A stretch of DNA of 14,206 nt from Micavibrio aeruginosavorus (lineage in GTDB: Bacteria; Pseudomonadota; Alphaproteobacteria; UBA9219), in the NCBI GenBank assembly GCA_020720905.1, contig DYNT01000004.1:10108-24313 (forward strand), given 5' to 3'. Both the position numbers and the translations under genes were made by a program. This document shows, one piece after another, positions 6,607 through 14,187 of the stretch. Under the pieces are notes generated by a model that saw only the letters and a program-made list of their open reading frames with translations, made no database searches and had not been told where the DNA came from. Numbering within the stretch: position 1 is the first letter of the stretch; every line of letters begins with the position of its first letter.

Positions 6607-7446
6607 ATGACAAAACGCATTGCTTTTATGGGCGATTATGGCGCCTATTCCGATATGGCTTGCCGCGCCGCAACGCCTGACTATGAAACCCTGCCCTGCG
6701 ACACGTTCGAAGATGTTTTTACGGCTGTTTATGATGGCCACGCCGAGCTGGCCATGCTGCCCGTCGAAAACGCCATTGCGGGGCGCGTGGCCGATATCCA
6801 CTATCTTCTGCCTCACAGCACGCTTTCAATTATTGGCGAGCATTACCAGCCTGTCGTGCATCATTTGCTGGCCTTGCCAGACTCTAAGCTCAGCGACATC
6901 AAGACGGTGCAAAGCCATGTTCAGGCTCTCAGCCAATGCCGCCATTGGCTGCGTGAGCGCGGCATGACCCCCGTTCACAAATCCGACACGGCAGGCAGCG
7001 CCGCCGAGCTTCCCAAGCTGGGCGATAAAAGCGTTGGCGCGATTGCCTCCGATTTAGCGGGACAGATTTATGGTCTGCAAAGCCTTGCCGCTGACATCGC
7101 GGATCACGAAGGCAACACAACGCGCTTTTTGATTTTCTCGGCCAAGCCCCAAGTCCCCGCGCCGCATACGATCCCTTGCGTCACCACGCTGCTTTTTCGC
7201 GTGCGCAGCGTTCCGGCGGCGTTGTATAAAGCTTTGGGAGGCTTTGCGACGAACGGCGTCAACATCACCAAATTGGAAAGCTATTTGGTGGATGGTCACT
7301 TCACCGCCGCGCAGTTTTATATAGATGTTGAAGGGCACACCGAAGAAACGCCGCTTAAAAACGCGCTGGAGGAATTGGCTTTCTTCGCGCATGAAACAAA
7401 GATCCTTGGAACCTATCCCGCCAGCGCGTTTAGGAAGAAGGGATAG
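6607..7446 (+). CDS. pheA: Prephenate dehydratase (monofunctional)
   Basis: Converts prephenate to phenylpyruvate with loss of water and CO2, the step before the final transamination to phenylalanine. The chosen start, ATG at 6607, gives MTKRIAFMGDYGAYSDMACR, as in the family; an in-frame TTG at 6562 adds 15 unlike residues. The protein is then 279 residues. The catalytic domain (1 to about 180) shows PCDTFEDVFTAV, LPVENAIAGRVADIHYLLP, and the essential TTRF motif at 171-174. A regulatory ACT domain follows (about 194-270), with VPAALYKALGGFA and GVNITKLES, where phenylalanine feedback inhibition acts; the usual ESRP is ESYL here, as in many alphaproteobacterial forms. There is no chorismate mutase part. 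It stands alone on the plus strand; the 3' gap holds repeats. Confidence 0.95.
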   Translation: MTKRIAFMGDYGAYSDMACRAATPDYETLPCDTFEDVFTAVYDGHAELAMLPVENAIAGRVADIHYLLPHSTLSIIGEHYQPVVHHLLALPDSKLSDIKTVQSHVQALSQCRHWLRERGMTPVHKSDTAGSAAELPKLGDKSVGAIASDLAGQIYGLQSLAADIADHEGNTTRFLIFSAKPQVPAPHTIPCVTTLLFRVRSVPAALYKALGGFATNGVNITKLESYLVDGHFTAAQFYIDVEGHTEETPLKNALEELAFFAHETKILGTYPASAFRKKG

Positions 7447-7472
7447 AAGGAAGAAAAGGAAAACACAACCCG

Positions 7473-7594
7473 CGTCATTGCGAGGAGCCTTGAAAAGGCG
7501 ACGTGGCAATCCATCTCCTGAATTGGTAAACAGGTCAATGATGGAAAGCATCGGCGCTGGATCGCCACGCTCCTTGCAGTCGCTCGCGATGACG
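7473..7594. repeat. 122-bp palindromic interspersed repeat
   Basis: Two nested pairs of inverted arms are visible. The outer arms CGTCATTGCGAG (7473-7484) and CTCGCGATGACG (7583-7594) match at 11 of 12 positions; the inner arms CGTGGCAATCCA (7502-7513) and TGGATCGCCACG (7558-7569) also match at 11 of 12. The sequence type (cgtcattgcgag with caatcca and its mirror) resembles non-coding palindromes dispersed in many bacterial genomes, alphaproteobacteria among them. It carries no gene of its own and lies between pheA and sppA. Confidence 0.8.
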
Positions 7595-7636
7595 GAGAAT
7601 ACACTCAAAACAGTTGAAGAGTTGGCACTCAAATCG

Positions 7637-7655
7637 CCCTCCCGCAAGGGGAGGG
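7637..7655. terminator. GC-rich hairpin after pheA, possible terminator
   Basis: CCCTCCC (7637-7643) and GGGAGGG (7649-7655) form a 7-bp stem with loop GCAAG. No T-run follows, so it is not a classic intrinsic terminator. The 23 bases 7637-7659 are identical to 13052-13074, so this is a dispersed repeat unit that happens to lie upstream of sppA. Confidence 0.5.
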
Positions 7656-7694
7656 TGATAAAGCTTAAGGCCTCAACACTTTTAAGGACACCGC

Positions 7695-9515
7695 ATGATC
7701 CTCAACAACAACATCAAGCAATTTCTCTTACGCCTCTTTGCCGCGATAGGCATGATCGTCACGGCGGGCATGATCGTTGGCGCTTATGCCACGTGGAACT
7801 TCTTCCATCCGGAAAAAAAATCTCTTGAAGTTCCCAAGGCCATGGTGCTGGCGCTTGATTTCACCTCTCCTGTTGTTGAACAGGCGCGGGGGTTTAGCCT
7901 CTCTCTTCCCGCCTTGTTGGATGAAAGCAACGAAACGCCCCTCCTTTCCATTGTGCGCGCTTTGGAAAATGCCAAGAACGATCCCAAGGTCAAAGGCATC
8001 ATTGCCCAATTCAGCCCCGCTGAATCGCCAGCGCTTGTTCACGCGCAAGAAATCGCGGTTGCATTGGATCACTTCCGCGCCAGCGGCAAACCAACCTATG
8101 CCTATGCCGCCAGCTATGGCGACTTTGCGCCGGGACGCAGCCTTTATGCGCTTGCCAGTCATTTTGATAACATCTGGCTGCAACCCATCGGCGCGGTGGC
8201 GCTCTCGCCCCTGTCCATCGAAGCGCCCTTTGGCAAGACCGCCTTGGGCAAGCTTGGCATCGAGGCCGACTTTCTACGCCGCGAGGAATACAAGTCCGTG
8301 ATGGAAAATATCTCCCGCGATAGTTTTTCGCCGCCCGTTCGCGCCAATATGGAAGGCATGGTTTTCAGCCTGAACGATCAAATCGCGCACATGCTGGCGC
8401 AGGGGCGCAAGATTGATTCTGCCAAAGCCAACACACTTCTGGCAAACGGCCCCTATACAGCCAACGAAGCCCTGAAAGAAGGGCTTGTCACCAAGATCGG
8501 TTATGAGGACGAGTTTTTTAAAGAGCTGGATGACAAGCTGGGCAAAGAAACCGTCTCGGTCGATTCCTCCTATTACCTTTATGTTCAGAGCCAAGAGCGA
8601 AAAGATGAACCCAAAGGAACTCTCGCGGTCATTTATGCTGAAGGCATGATTACGGACGCGCCGCCTGAAGGCCCCTATCGCCTTGCGCAAGAGGAAATGA
8701 TCGATACGGGAGCCATCGTGCAGGCGTTTGAAGATGCCGCCAAGGATAAGGATGTTAAAGCCATTCTATTTCGCATCAACAGTCCAGGCGGATCGCCTGT
8801 CGCATCGGAATCCATTCGTCGCGCTTTGATCAAAGCCAAAGAATCCAAAAAGCCTGTCTATGTCTCGATGGGAGCCATGGCAGCTTCTGGCGGTTATTGG
8901 ATAGCCATGGACGCTGATCGCATCATAGCAGATCCAGCGACAATCACGGGCTCTATCGGCGTTGTCGCAGGCAAGTTCGTCATCGGCGGCCTTCTTGATA
9001 AGCTCGGCGTCAAAATCGACACGGTCGGCGTGGATAAGAACGCCTCGCTTTGGTCTATGCGCACGCCCTTTGATGCGCGGGGGCGTGAGCGCATGAACGT
9101 CATGCTGGATGAAACCTATAAGGCCTTTACAGACAACGTCGCGGCGGCGCGGAAAATCCCGCTGGAGAAAATGCCAACTATTGCCAAAGGCCGCGTGTTT
9201 ACGGGCGAACAAGCCGTTAAGGTCGGCCTTGTGGACGAGCTGGGCGGGATGGATTTTGCCATCGCCAGCCTTAAAAAAACGATGGGACTGCAAGAAACCG
9301 ACCGCGTTTACCTCAAACAATTCCCAGCCCCTGAAACGCCGGAAACACTGGCCATACGCATTCTGCGAAACTTACGCTTTGGCGGCGCGATGGCGCTCAG
9401 CTTTATGCAAGACTTCCAGCGTGTCAGCTCAGCCCTTCGTCCCGTCATCGGCGCGCTGAACGATCACGGCGCGATCACGGCAAAGCTGCCCATGGCCTAT
9501 AGACAGACAAATTGA
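7695..9515 (+). CDS. sppA: Signal peptide peptidase SppA, long (67K) form
   Basis: Membrane-anchored serine protease that degrades signal peptides left after protein export. At 606 residues it is the long form, with two repeated crotonase-fold domains. An N-terminal membrane anchor is clear at about 10-33 (FLLRLFAAIGMIV and on). The Ser-Lys dyad is intact: Lys200 in EEYKSVMEN in the first domain, and Ser398 in MAASGGYWIA in the second, equivalent to E. coli Lys209 and Ser409. The INSPGGSP stretch and the TGSIGVVAGKF segment are also typical. The ATG at 7695 is preceded by AAGGA six bases away, a strong ribosome binding site. It has repeats upstream and ends about 80 bases before a polysaccharide locus, with no evident functional link to it. 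Confidence 0.95.
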   Translation: MILNNNIKQFLLRLFAAIGMIVTAGMIVGAYATWNFFHPEKKSLEVPKAMVLALDFTSPVVEQARGFSLSLPALLDESNETPLLSIVRALENAKNDPKVKGIIAQFSPAESPALVHAQEIAVALDHFRASGKPTYAYAASYGDFAPGRSLYALASHFDNIWLQPIGAVALSPLSIEAPFGKTALGKLGIEADFLRREEYKSVMENISRDSFSPPVRANMEGMVFSLNDQIAHMLAQGRKIDSAKANTLLANGPYTANEALKEGLVTKIGYEDEFFKELDDKLGKETVSVDSSYYLYVQSQERKDEPKGTLAVIYAEGMITDAPPEGPYRLAQEEMIDTGAIVQAFEDAAKDKDVKAILFRINSPGGSPVASESIRRALIKAKESKKPVYVSMGAMAASGGYWIAMDADRIIADPATITGSIGVVAGKFVIGGLLDKLGVKIDTVGVDKNASLWSMRTPFDARGRERMNVMLDETYKAFTDNVAAARKIPLEKMPTIAKGRVFTGEQAVKVGLVDELGGMDFAIASLKKTMGLQETDRVYLKQFPAPETPETLAIRILRNLRFGGAMALSFMQDFQRVSSALRPVIGALNDHGAITAKLPMAYRQTN

Positions 9516-9598
9516 TAGAGACGGCCTCTTTCACGTCAAGCGTTGGTTTATGAGTCACGCTAGACGCGCCTTCTCCAATAGGGTTTAGTCAAAAAACC

Positions 9599-9823
9599 AT
9601 GCGTATCCTTCACGTTATCATTGGCCTGAACACAGGCGGCGCTGAGATTATGACGCTCGCGAGAACGCGTGATGGACATTTCAACCTTGATTCCGGCCTC
9701 CATCTTCCCTTGTTTTTCTTTCATCCCGACAACCGCTATGCCATGCTGGCGTGGTTTGTGACTTTTATCCTTCTTTTAACTCTCTTCAGCCTTAAAAAAG
9801 GGCGCGTTGAATGTGCGGATTAG
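9599..9823 (+). pseudogene. Chimeric remnant: glycosyltransferase start fused to membrane tail
   Basis: A 74-residue frame. Its first 18 residues, MRILHVIIGLNTGGAEIM, are the classic opening of a GT4/GT1-type glycosyltransferase (the GGAE turn of the nucleotide-sugar fold), which normally continues for about 350 residues. Here it breaks off at about 19. The rest does not resemble a glycosyltransferase; it ends with a hydrophobic segment (AMLAWFVTFILLLTLFSL, about 48-65) and a basic tail, like the C-terminus of a polytopic polysaccharide polymerase or transferase. The simplest reading is an internal deletion that joined the 5' end of one gene to the 3' end of another. Its stop overlaps the asnB start by 13 bases, as for the last codons of an upstream gene in an operon. 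Whether any peptide is made is unknown; the ribosome binding site is weak. Confidence 0.6.
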
Positions 9824-11778
9824 CAGGCTTTATCCAATGGGGCGGGATCAAGGACGATGGGGAATCGATCCTCACGGCCATGACCGATGCGCTGATCCAT
9901 CGCGGCCCCGACGATGCGGGGCTGTGGCTTGATCCTGCCTCTGGCGTTGCCCTTGGCCACAGGCGTCTTGCAATTGTCGATTTGTCGCCTGCGGGGCATC
10001 AGCCTATGGCCTCGGCCAGTGGACGTTACATCATCGTTTTCAACGGCGAGATTTATAATCACGATGCTCTGCGCGAAGGCATGGTGGAAACAGGCTGTGC
10101 CCCCACCGCATGGTGCGGCCATTCCGACACGGAAACGCTGGCAGCCGGTTTTGACGCGTGGGGCATTGAAGCCACGATTAAAAAAATGCGGGGCATGTTT
10201 GCGCTTGCCGTTTGGGATCAAAAGAAAAAGGCGTTGACGCTGGCGCGAGATCGCCTTGGTGAAAAGCCGCTTTACTATGGCTGGCAAAGACAAAGCGGCG
10301 TGGCGAGCTTTCTCTTCGGCTCGCAAGTTTCGGCGCTACGGGCGCACCCCTCTTTTGAAAACGCTCTTGATCGCGATAGCCTGTGCCTTTTGCTGCGGCA
10401 CAACTGTATCGGCGGCGCGTCCTCTATCTATCGCGGTATTCACAAACTAGAAGCGGGTTGCCTTCTCACGCTAGAGCAAGGCGCCACCGCACCGACGATC
10501 ACGCGCTATTGGTCGGGGGCTGACGTGGCGCGCGAAGGCGCGCAAAATCCTTTTCAAGGATCGCCGCAAGAATCCATCGATGCGCTAGAGGTTCTTTTAA
10601 AGGATGCCGTATCCTCACAAATGATGGCCGATGTGCCGCTGGGCGCGTTTCTGTCAGGCGGCATCGATTCCTCAACCATTGTCGCCTTGATGCAGGCCAA
10701 CGCGTCGCGCCCCGTTCAAACCTTTTCCATCGGCTTTCAAGATAGCCCGTATGACGAGGCCACGCACGCCAAGGCCGTCGCCAAGCATCTGGGCACAGAC
10801 CACACCGAGCTTTACGTCACGGCGCAACAAGCCATGGACGTGATCCCTTCCCTGCCCCGCATCTATGACGAACCGTTTGCCGACTCCTCGCAGATTCCGA
10901 CCTTTCTTGTGGCGCAGTTGGCGCGGTGTCATGTCACCGTCTCCCTGTCAGGCGATGGCGGCGACGAATTATTTTGTGGCTATAACCGCTATCACCTGAC
11001 AGCGTCAGCGTGGAGCCGCCTTAAGAAAATCCCGCTTCCCTTGCGCCGTTTGATGGCACGCGCCATCACCGTTCTTCCGCCGCAGGGCTGGAATCGTGGC
11101 GCGGCGCTTATGGCCTCGCTCACCTCTCGCACTGGCGCATGGGCGCATGTTGGCGATAAGATGCACAAGGGCGCGAAGGCTTTGACCAGCCCCTCGGTAC
11201 ACCACCTCTATGGCTCGCTGGTGTCGCATTGGGACAATCCGGCCTCTATCGTGATCGGCGGGCAAGAGCCGCCCACGATGCTCACAAGCCTTTCTCCCGA
11301 TCTGGAAGGGCTTGATGACGTGCAGCGCATGATGGCGCTTGATATGCTGTCGTATATGCCCGACGACATTTTGGCCAAGGTGGATCGCGCCGCGATGGAT
11401 GTCTCGCTGGAAACGCGCGTCCCGTTTCTTGATCCCCGCGTTGTGGCCTTCGCATGGAGCCTTCCCCAATCCATGAAGCTGCGGGATGGGCAAACCAAGT
11501 GGCCTTTGCGGCAAGTGTTGGATCGCTACGTGCCACGCACATTGATTGATCGTCCCAAGATGGGCTTTGGCGTGCCGCTGGATGCGTGGCTGCGCGGCCC
11601 CCTTAAAGCATGGGCGGAAGATTTGCTGGATGAATCGCGCCTAAAACGCGAAGGTTTTTTCAATCCCGCGCCCATCCGCAAAAAGTGGCACGCTCATCTG
11701 TCAGGCCGCCGCAATGAAGCCTATCTTTTATGGGATGTCTTGATGTTTGAGGCGTGGCTGGAGCATCATAGGCCATGA
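9811..11778 (+). CDS. asnB: Asparagine synthase-type amidotransferase (glutamine-hydrolysing)
   Basis: Two-domain enzyme that hydrolyses glutamine and passes the ammonia to an ATP-activated carboxylate. The N-terminal class II glutaminase has the nucleophile Cys2 (MCGLAGF), HRGPDD at 30-35, GHRRLAIVDLS and FNGEIYNH. The synthase domain has the PP-loop SGGIDSS at 282-288, SLSGDGGDELFCGYNR and the RAAMDVSLETRVPFLDP segment. At 655 residues it is longer than E. coli AsnB (554) and resembles the roughly 630-residue paralogues found in capsule and O-antigen loci, which probably amidate a sugar acid, though asparagine cannot be excluded. AGGG lies about 10 bases upstream of the start. The next gene overlaps it by 4 bases (ATGA), so the two are translationally coupled. 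Confidence 0.93.
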   Translation: MCGLAGFIQWGGIKDDGESILTAMTDALIHRGPDDAGLWLDPASGVALGHRRLAIVDLSPAGHQPMASASGRYIIVFNGEIYNHDALREGMVETGCAPTAWCGHSDTETLAAGFDAWGIEATIKKMRGMFALAVWDQKKKALTLARDRLGEKPLYYGWQRQSGVASFLFGSQVSALRAHPSFENALDRDSLCLLLRHNCIGGASSIYRGIHKLEAGCLLTLEQGATAPTITRYWSGADVAREGAQNPFQGSPQESIDALEVLLKDAVSSQMMADVPLGAFLSGGIDSSTIVALMQANASRPVQTFSIGFQDSPYDEATHAKAVAKHLGTDHTELYVTAQQAMDVIPSLPRIYDEPFADSSQIPTFLVAQLARCHVTVSLSGDGGDELFCGYNRYHLTASAWSRLKKIPLPLRRLMARAITVLPPQGWNRGAALMASLTSRTGAWAHVGDKMHKGAKALTSPSVHHLYGSLVSHWDNPASIVIGGQEPPTMLTSLSPDLEGLDDVQRMMALDMLSYMPDDILAKVDRAAMDVSLETRVPFLDPRVVAFAWSLPQSMKLRDGQTKWPLRQVLDRYVPRTLIDRPKMGFGVPLDAWLRGPLKAWAEDLLDESRLKREGFFNPAPIRKKWHAHLSGRRNEAYLLWDVLMFEAWLEHHRP

Positions 11779-12896
11779 AGAAAAAACTCCTTTATATCGT
11801 CAATGCTGATTGGTTCTTTCTCTCGCACCGTCTGCCCATCGCGCAAGAAGCGCTACGTCAAGGCTATGACGTTCATATCGCCTGCGCGGTAACGGACAAG
11901 AAAGAGGTTTTGGAAAGCCACGGCCTCATCGTTCACCCGCTGGCGCTAGAGCGCGGGAGGGCGAGCCTTGCCTCCTATCTTGCCAGCTTTTTTGAAATTG
12001 TTTTCTTGCTGTTAAAATTGCGCCCCGCCCTTGTCCACCTTGTCACGATTAAACCTGTCCTCTTTGGCGGGATCGCGGCGCGGCTGACATGCGTGCCCGC
12101 GTGCATCGCCGCTGTCTCTGGCCTTGGCTTTGTTTTTCTTGATCAAGGAATCATGGCGCGTCTTCGCCGCACGATTGTTTTGGGGCTTTACAGGCTCGCG
12201 CTGGGCAGCAAGCGCACAAAAATTATTTTTCAGAACGTCGATGATCGCCAAACTCTCATGCAAGGCGCAGGCATCAAGGAATCGCAAACGGTTCTGATCC
12301 GAGGCTCTGGCGTTTCCCTATCGGCCTATGAAGTAAAACCTGAACCCGAAGGCGATCCTGTGGTGATGTTGCCCGCCCGCCTTCTTATCGATAAAGGCGT
12401 GCGCGAGTTTGTGGAGGCCGCCCGCCTTCTTCAACGCAAAGGCATAAACGCACGTTTTTGCCTTGTCGGTTCAACCGATCCGGCCAATCCAGCCAGCCTG
12501 ACCGATGACGAAATCCAAGGATGGGTGCGCAAAGGAATCATCGAGGCATGGGGGCATCGTACAGACATGCCCGCCGTTTTATCGCAAGCGAATATCGTCG
12601 CCCTGCCCTCCTACCGCGAAGGAATGCCCAAAGTGTTGCTGGAAGCCGCCGCGTGTGGCCGCGCGGTCGTAACCACCGACGTGGCAGGATGCCGCGATTC
12701 GATCACGCCCGATGTGACGGGACTTCTTGTAACCGTTCGCGATGCCGCTTCTCTCGCAAACGGCCTTGAAAAACTCATCCTTGATCCACAGCGCAGGCAC
12801 GCGATGGGGCGTGCGGGTCGCAAGCTGGCCGAGGAAGCCTTTGACATTCGCGAAGTCGTCACAAAGCATATGGACATCTATAACCAAAACGGTTGA
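11775..12896 (+). CDS. GT4-family glycosyltransferase
   Basis: Probable retaining glycosyltransferase adding a sugar to a lipid-linked polysaccharide intermediate at the cytoplasmic face of the inner membrane. The 373-residue protein has the GT-B architecture. In the N-terminal domain are YIVNADWFFLSHRLPIAQEA and VHLVTIKPVLFGGIAARL; the latter is typical of the subgroup related to CapM and PglA. In the C-terminal domain, LPARLLIDKGVREFVEAARLL precedes the E-x7-E motif Glu282/Glu290 (SYREGMPKVLLEAAACG), which contacts the donor nucleotide sugar. Donor and acceptor cannot be told from sequence. It starts inside the last codons of asnB, so it belongs to the same operon, and is followed by a hairpin cluster. 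Confidence 0.92.
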   Translation: MKKKLLYIVNADWFFLSHRLPIAQEALRQGYDVHIACAVTDKKEVLESHGLIVHPLALERGRASLASYLASFFEIVFLLLKLRPALVHLVTIKPVLFGGIAARLTCVPACIAAVSGLGFVFLDQGIMARLRRTIVLGLYRLALGSKRTKIIFQNVDDRQTLMQGAGIKESQTVLIRGSGVSLSAYEVKPEPEGDPVVMLPARLLIDKGVREFVEAARLLQRKGINARFCLVGSTDPANPASLTDDEIQGWVRKGIIEAWGHRTDMPAVLSQANIVALPSYREGMPKVLLEAAACGRAVVTTDVAGCRDSITPDVTGLLVTVRDAASLANGLEKLILDPQRRHAMGRAGRKLAEEAFDIREVVTKHMDIYNQNG

Positions 12897-12904
12897 GGGG
12901 GCAC

Positions 12905-13080
12905 TAAAATCGCCCTCCCCTTGCGGGAGGGCACGAGATTTTCAATCCCGCAGGGAGATAAAATCTCGGGGAGGGGTCATTTTTCTACACATCAATAAAG
13001 CAACCCCTCCCCGAAATTCTGAAAATCCCTTTGTGCTTTTCAGAATTTCGACCCTCCCGCAAGGGGAGGGTGATTAAGGG
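12905..13080. repeat. Nested palindromic hairpin cluster
   Basis: About 176 bases hold five perfect inverted repeats in series: HP1 12912-12919/12925-12932 (8 bp), HP2 12935-12942/12960-12967 (8 bp), HP3 12967-12977/13003-13013 (11 bp), HP4 13012-13025/13037-13050 (14 bp) and HP5 13051-13058/13064-13071 (8 bp). HP1 and HP5 are also inverted copies of one another (22 of 23 bases over 12909-12931 against 13052-13074), so the whole region is one large palindrome. It carries no open reading frame. It resembles a palindromic repeat or MITE-like insertion; it may also attenuate read-through into the downstream epimerase gene. The stretch 13081-13141 after it has TTGACG (13099-13104) but no acceptable -10. 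Confidence 0.8.
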
Positions 13081-13141
13081 GACTCATCTTATCAACTCTT
13101 GACGTGGAAGACACCTACAACAGTTTTTCAAAGGTACGTTT

Positions 13142-14074
13142 ATGAAAGTTCTTGTCACAGGCGCAAGCGGTTTTATCGGCCAAGCCTTTATCAAAGCCGC
13201 CCTTGAAAAAGGATGGCGCGTTCGTTGCGCCTTACGCTCCCCCGCATCCATGCCCACTTCTTGTGAAAGCGTCGTGGTGGGCGAGATAGGCGAGTCCACC
13301 GATTGGCGCGCAGCCTTGCAAGGCTGCGAGGCCGTTGTCCATCTGGCCGCCCGCGTGCATGTGATGAAGGATGACGCCGCCGATCCTCTTGCAGCGTTCC
13401 GCGCTGTCAACACGCTGGGAACACTCCGTCTGGCTCAGCAAGCCGCCGAGGCGGGCGTGAAGCGCTTTCTGTTCATGAGCACCATCAAAGTCAATGGCGA
13501 AGGACGCGACGCGCCCTATACCGAGGCCGATGCGCCTGCGCCAGAAGAGCCCTATGCCGTATCCAAAGCCGAGGCCGAGACGGCGCTGATGGCCTTGGCC
13601 GAGGCGACGCCGATGGCCGTGACGATCCTGCGCCCCCCTTTGGTCTATGGCGCAGGGGTGCGCGCTAATTTCCTCTCCTTGATGTTGGCCGTGCGGCGCG
13701 GGCTGCCTCTGCCCTTGGCCAACATTCACAATAAACGCAGCCTTATTTATAGCGGTAATCTGGTTTCCGCGATGACGACAGGCCTTGAGCGCGAGGGCGC
13801 AAAAAACAGAATCTTTCTTGTAAGCGATGGGCAAGATGTCTCAACACCCGATCTTATCCGCGCCATCGCCAAAGCCATGGGACGCCCTGCGCGGTTGTTG
13901 CCCGTTCCCCTTATCCTTTTGCGTTGCGGGGGGCTTTTGTTCGGCAAGCAAAAACAAGTGAGCCGCCTTCTTGGCTCTCTTAGCGCCGATCCTGCAGCAC
14001 TAAGCCAAGCAACAGGATGGCACCCGCCAACATCCCTTGAACAAGGCCTCAGCGAAACCGTCCGGCTTCTTTGA
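13142..14074 (+). CDS. NAD-dependent sugar epimerase/dehydratase (SDR family)
   Basis: Extended short-chain dehydrogenase/reductase acting on a nucleotide sugar, probably a 4-epimerase or 4-ketoreductase. The Rossmann motif GASGFIG (GxxGxxG) is at 7-13. The catalytic set is present: Ser113/Thr114 in FMSTIKVNGE, Tyr138 and Lys142 in PYAVSKAEAE (YxxxK). The segments LRPPLVYGAGVRANF and NIHNKRSLIYSGNLVSAM match the WbpV-like O-antigen subgroup as I remember it, which acts on UDP-N-acetyl sugars of the quinovosamine/fucosamine type; that substrate is inferred. The protein is 310 residues, complete. AAAGG lies about 8 bases upstream of the ATG. It follows the glycosyltransferase on the same strand, after the hairpin cluster. 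In related loci the next gene is often a WecA/WbpL-like lipid-sugar transferase, not visible here. Confidence 0.9.
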   Translation: MKVLVTGASGFIGQAFIKAALEKGWRVRCALRSPASMPTSCESVVVGEIGESTDWRAALQGCEAVVHLAARVHVMKDDAADPLAAFRAVNTLGTLRLAQQAAEAGVKRFLFMSTIKVNGEGRDAPYTEADAPAPEEPYAVSKAEAETALMALAEATPMAVTILRPPLVYGAGVRANFLSLMLAVRRGLPLPLANIHNKRSLIYSGNLVSAMTTGLEREGAKNRIFLVSDGQDVSTPDLIRAIAKAMGRPARLLPVPLILLRCGGLLFGKQKQVSRLLGSLSADPAALSQATGWHPPTSLEQGLSETVRLL

Positions 14075-14152
14075 AAAGGGGCATAAGGCCGATAAAAATC
14101 GTTCTTTAAACGTTGATCTCGCGCCTTAAAAACGCTCCTCGAACAGACACAA

Positions 14153-14187
14153 AAAAATCCAATAGAATCAACGAATCTTGGATTTTT
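14153..14187 (+). terminator. Bidirectional intrinsic terminator after the epimerase
   Basis: AAAAATCCAA (14153-14162) and TTGGATTTTT (14178-14187) form a perfect 10-bp stem around a 15-base loop, with an A-run on the 5' side and T5 on the 3' side. It would end transcripts from either direction, and the distance of about 80 bases after the epimerase stop fits the end of the operon. The stem is AT-rich, so efficiency may be modest. The rest of 14075-14206 shows no gene. Confidence 0.6.

Noticed and set aside
7325..7828. 167-codon plus-strand frame across the end of pheA and the repeat region
   Set aside because: It overlaps pheA and sppA in other frames and its middle is translated palindromic repeat.
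8766..9320. Minus-strand 184-codon frame within sppA
   Set aside because: It is antisense to the catalytic domain of a clear sppA and has no recognisable content.
12905..13080. CRISPR array
   Set aside because: The repeats are inverted hairpins of differing sequence, without regularly spaced direct repeats or spacers, and no cas gene is nearby.
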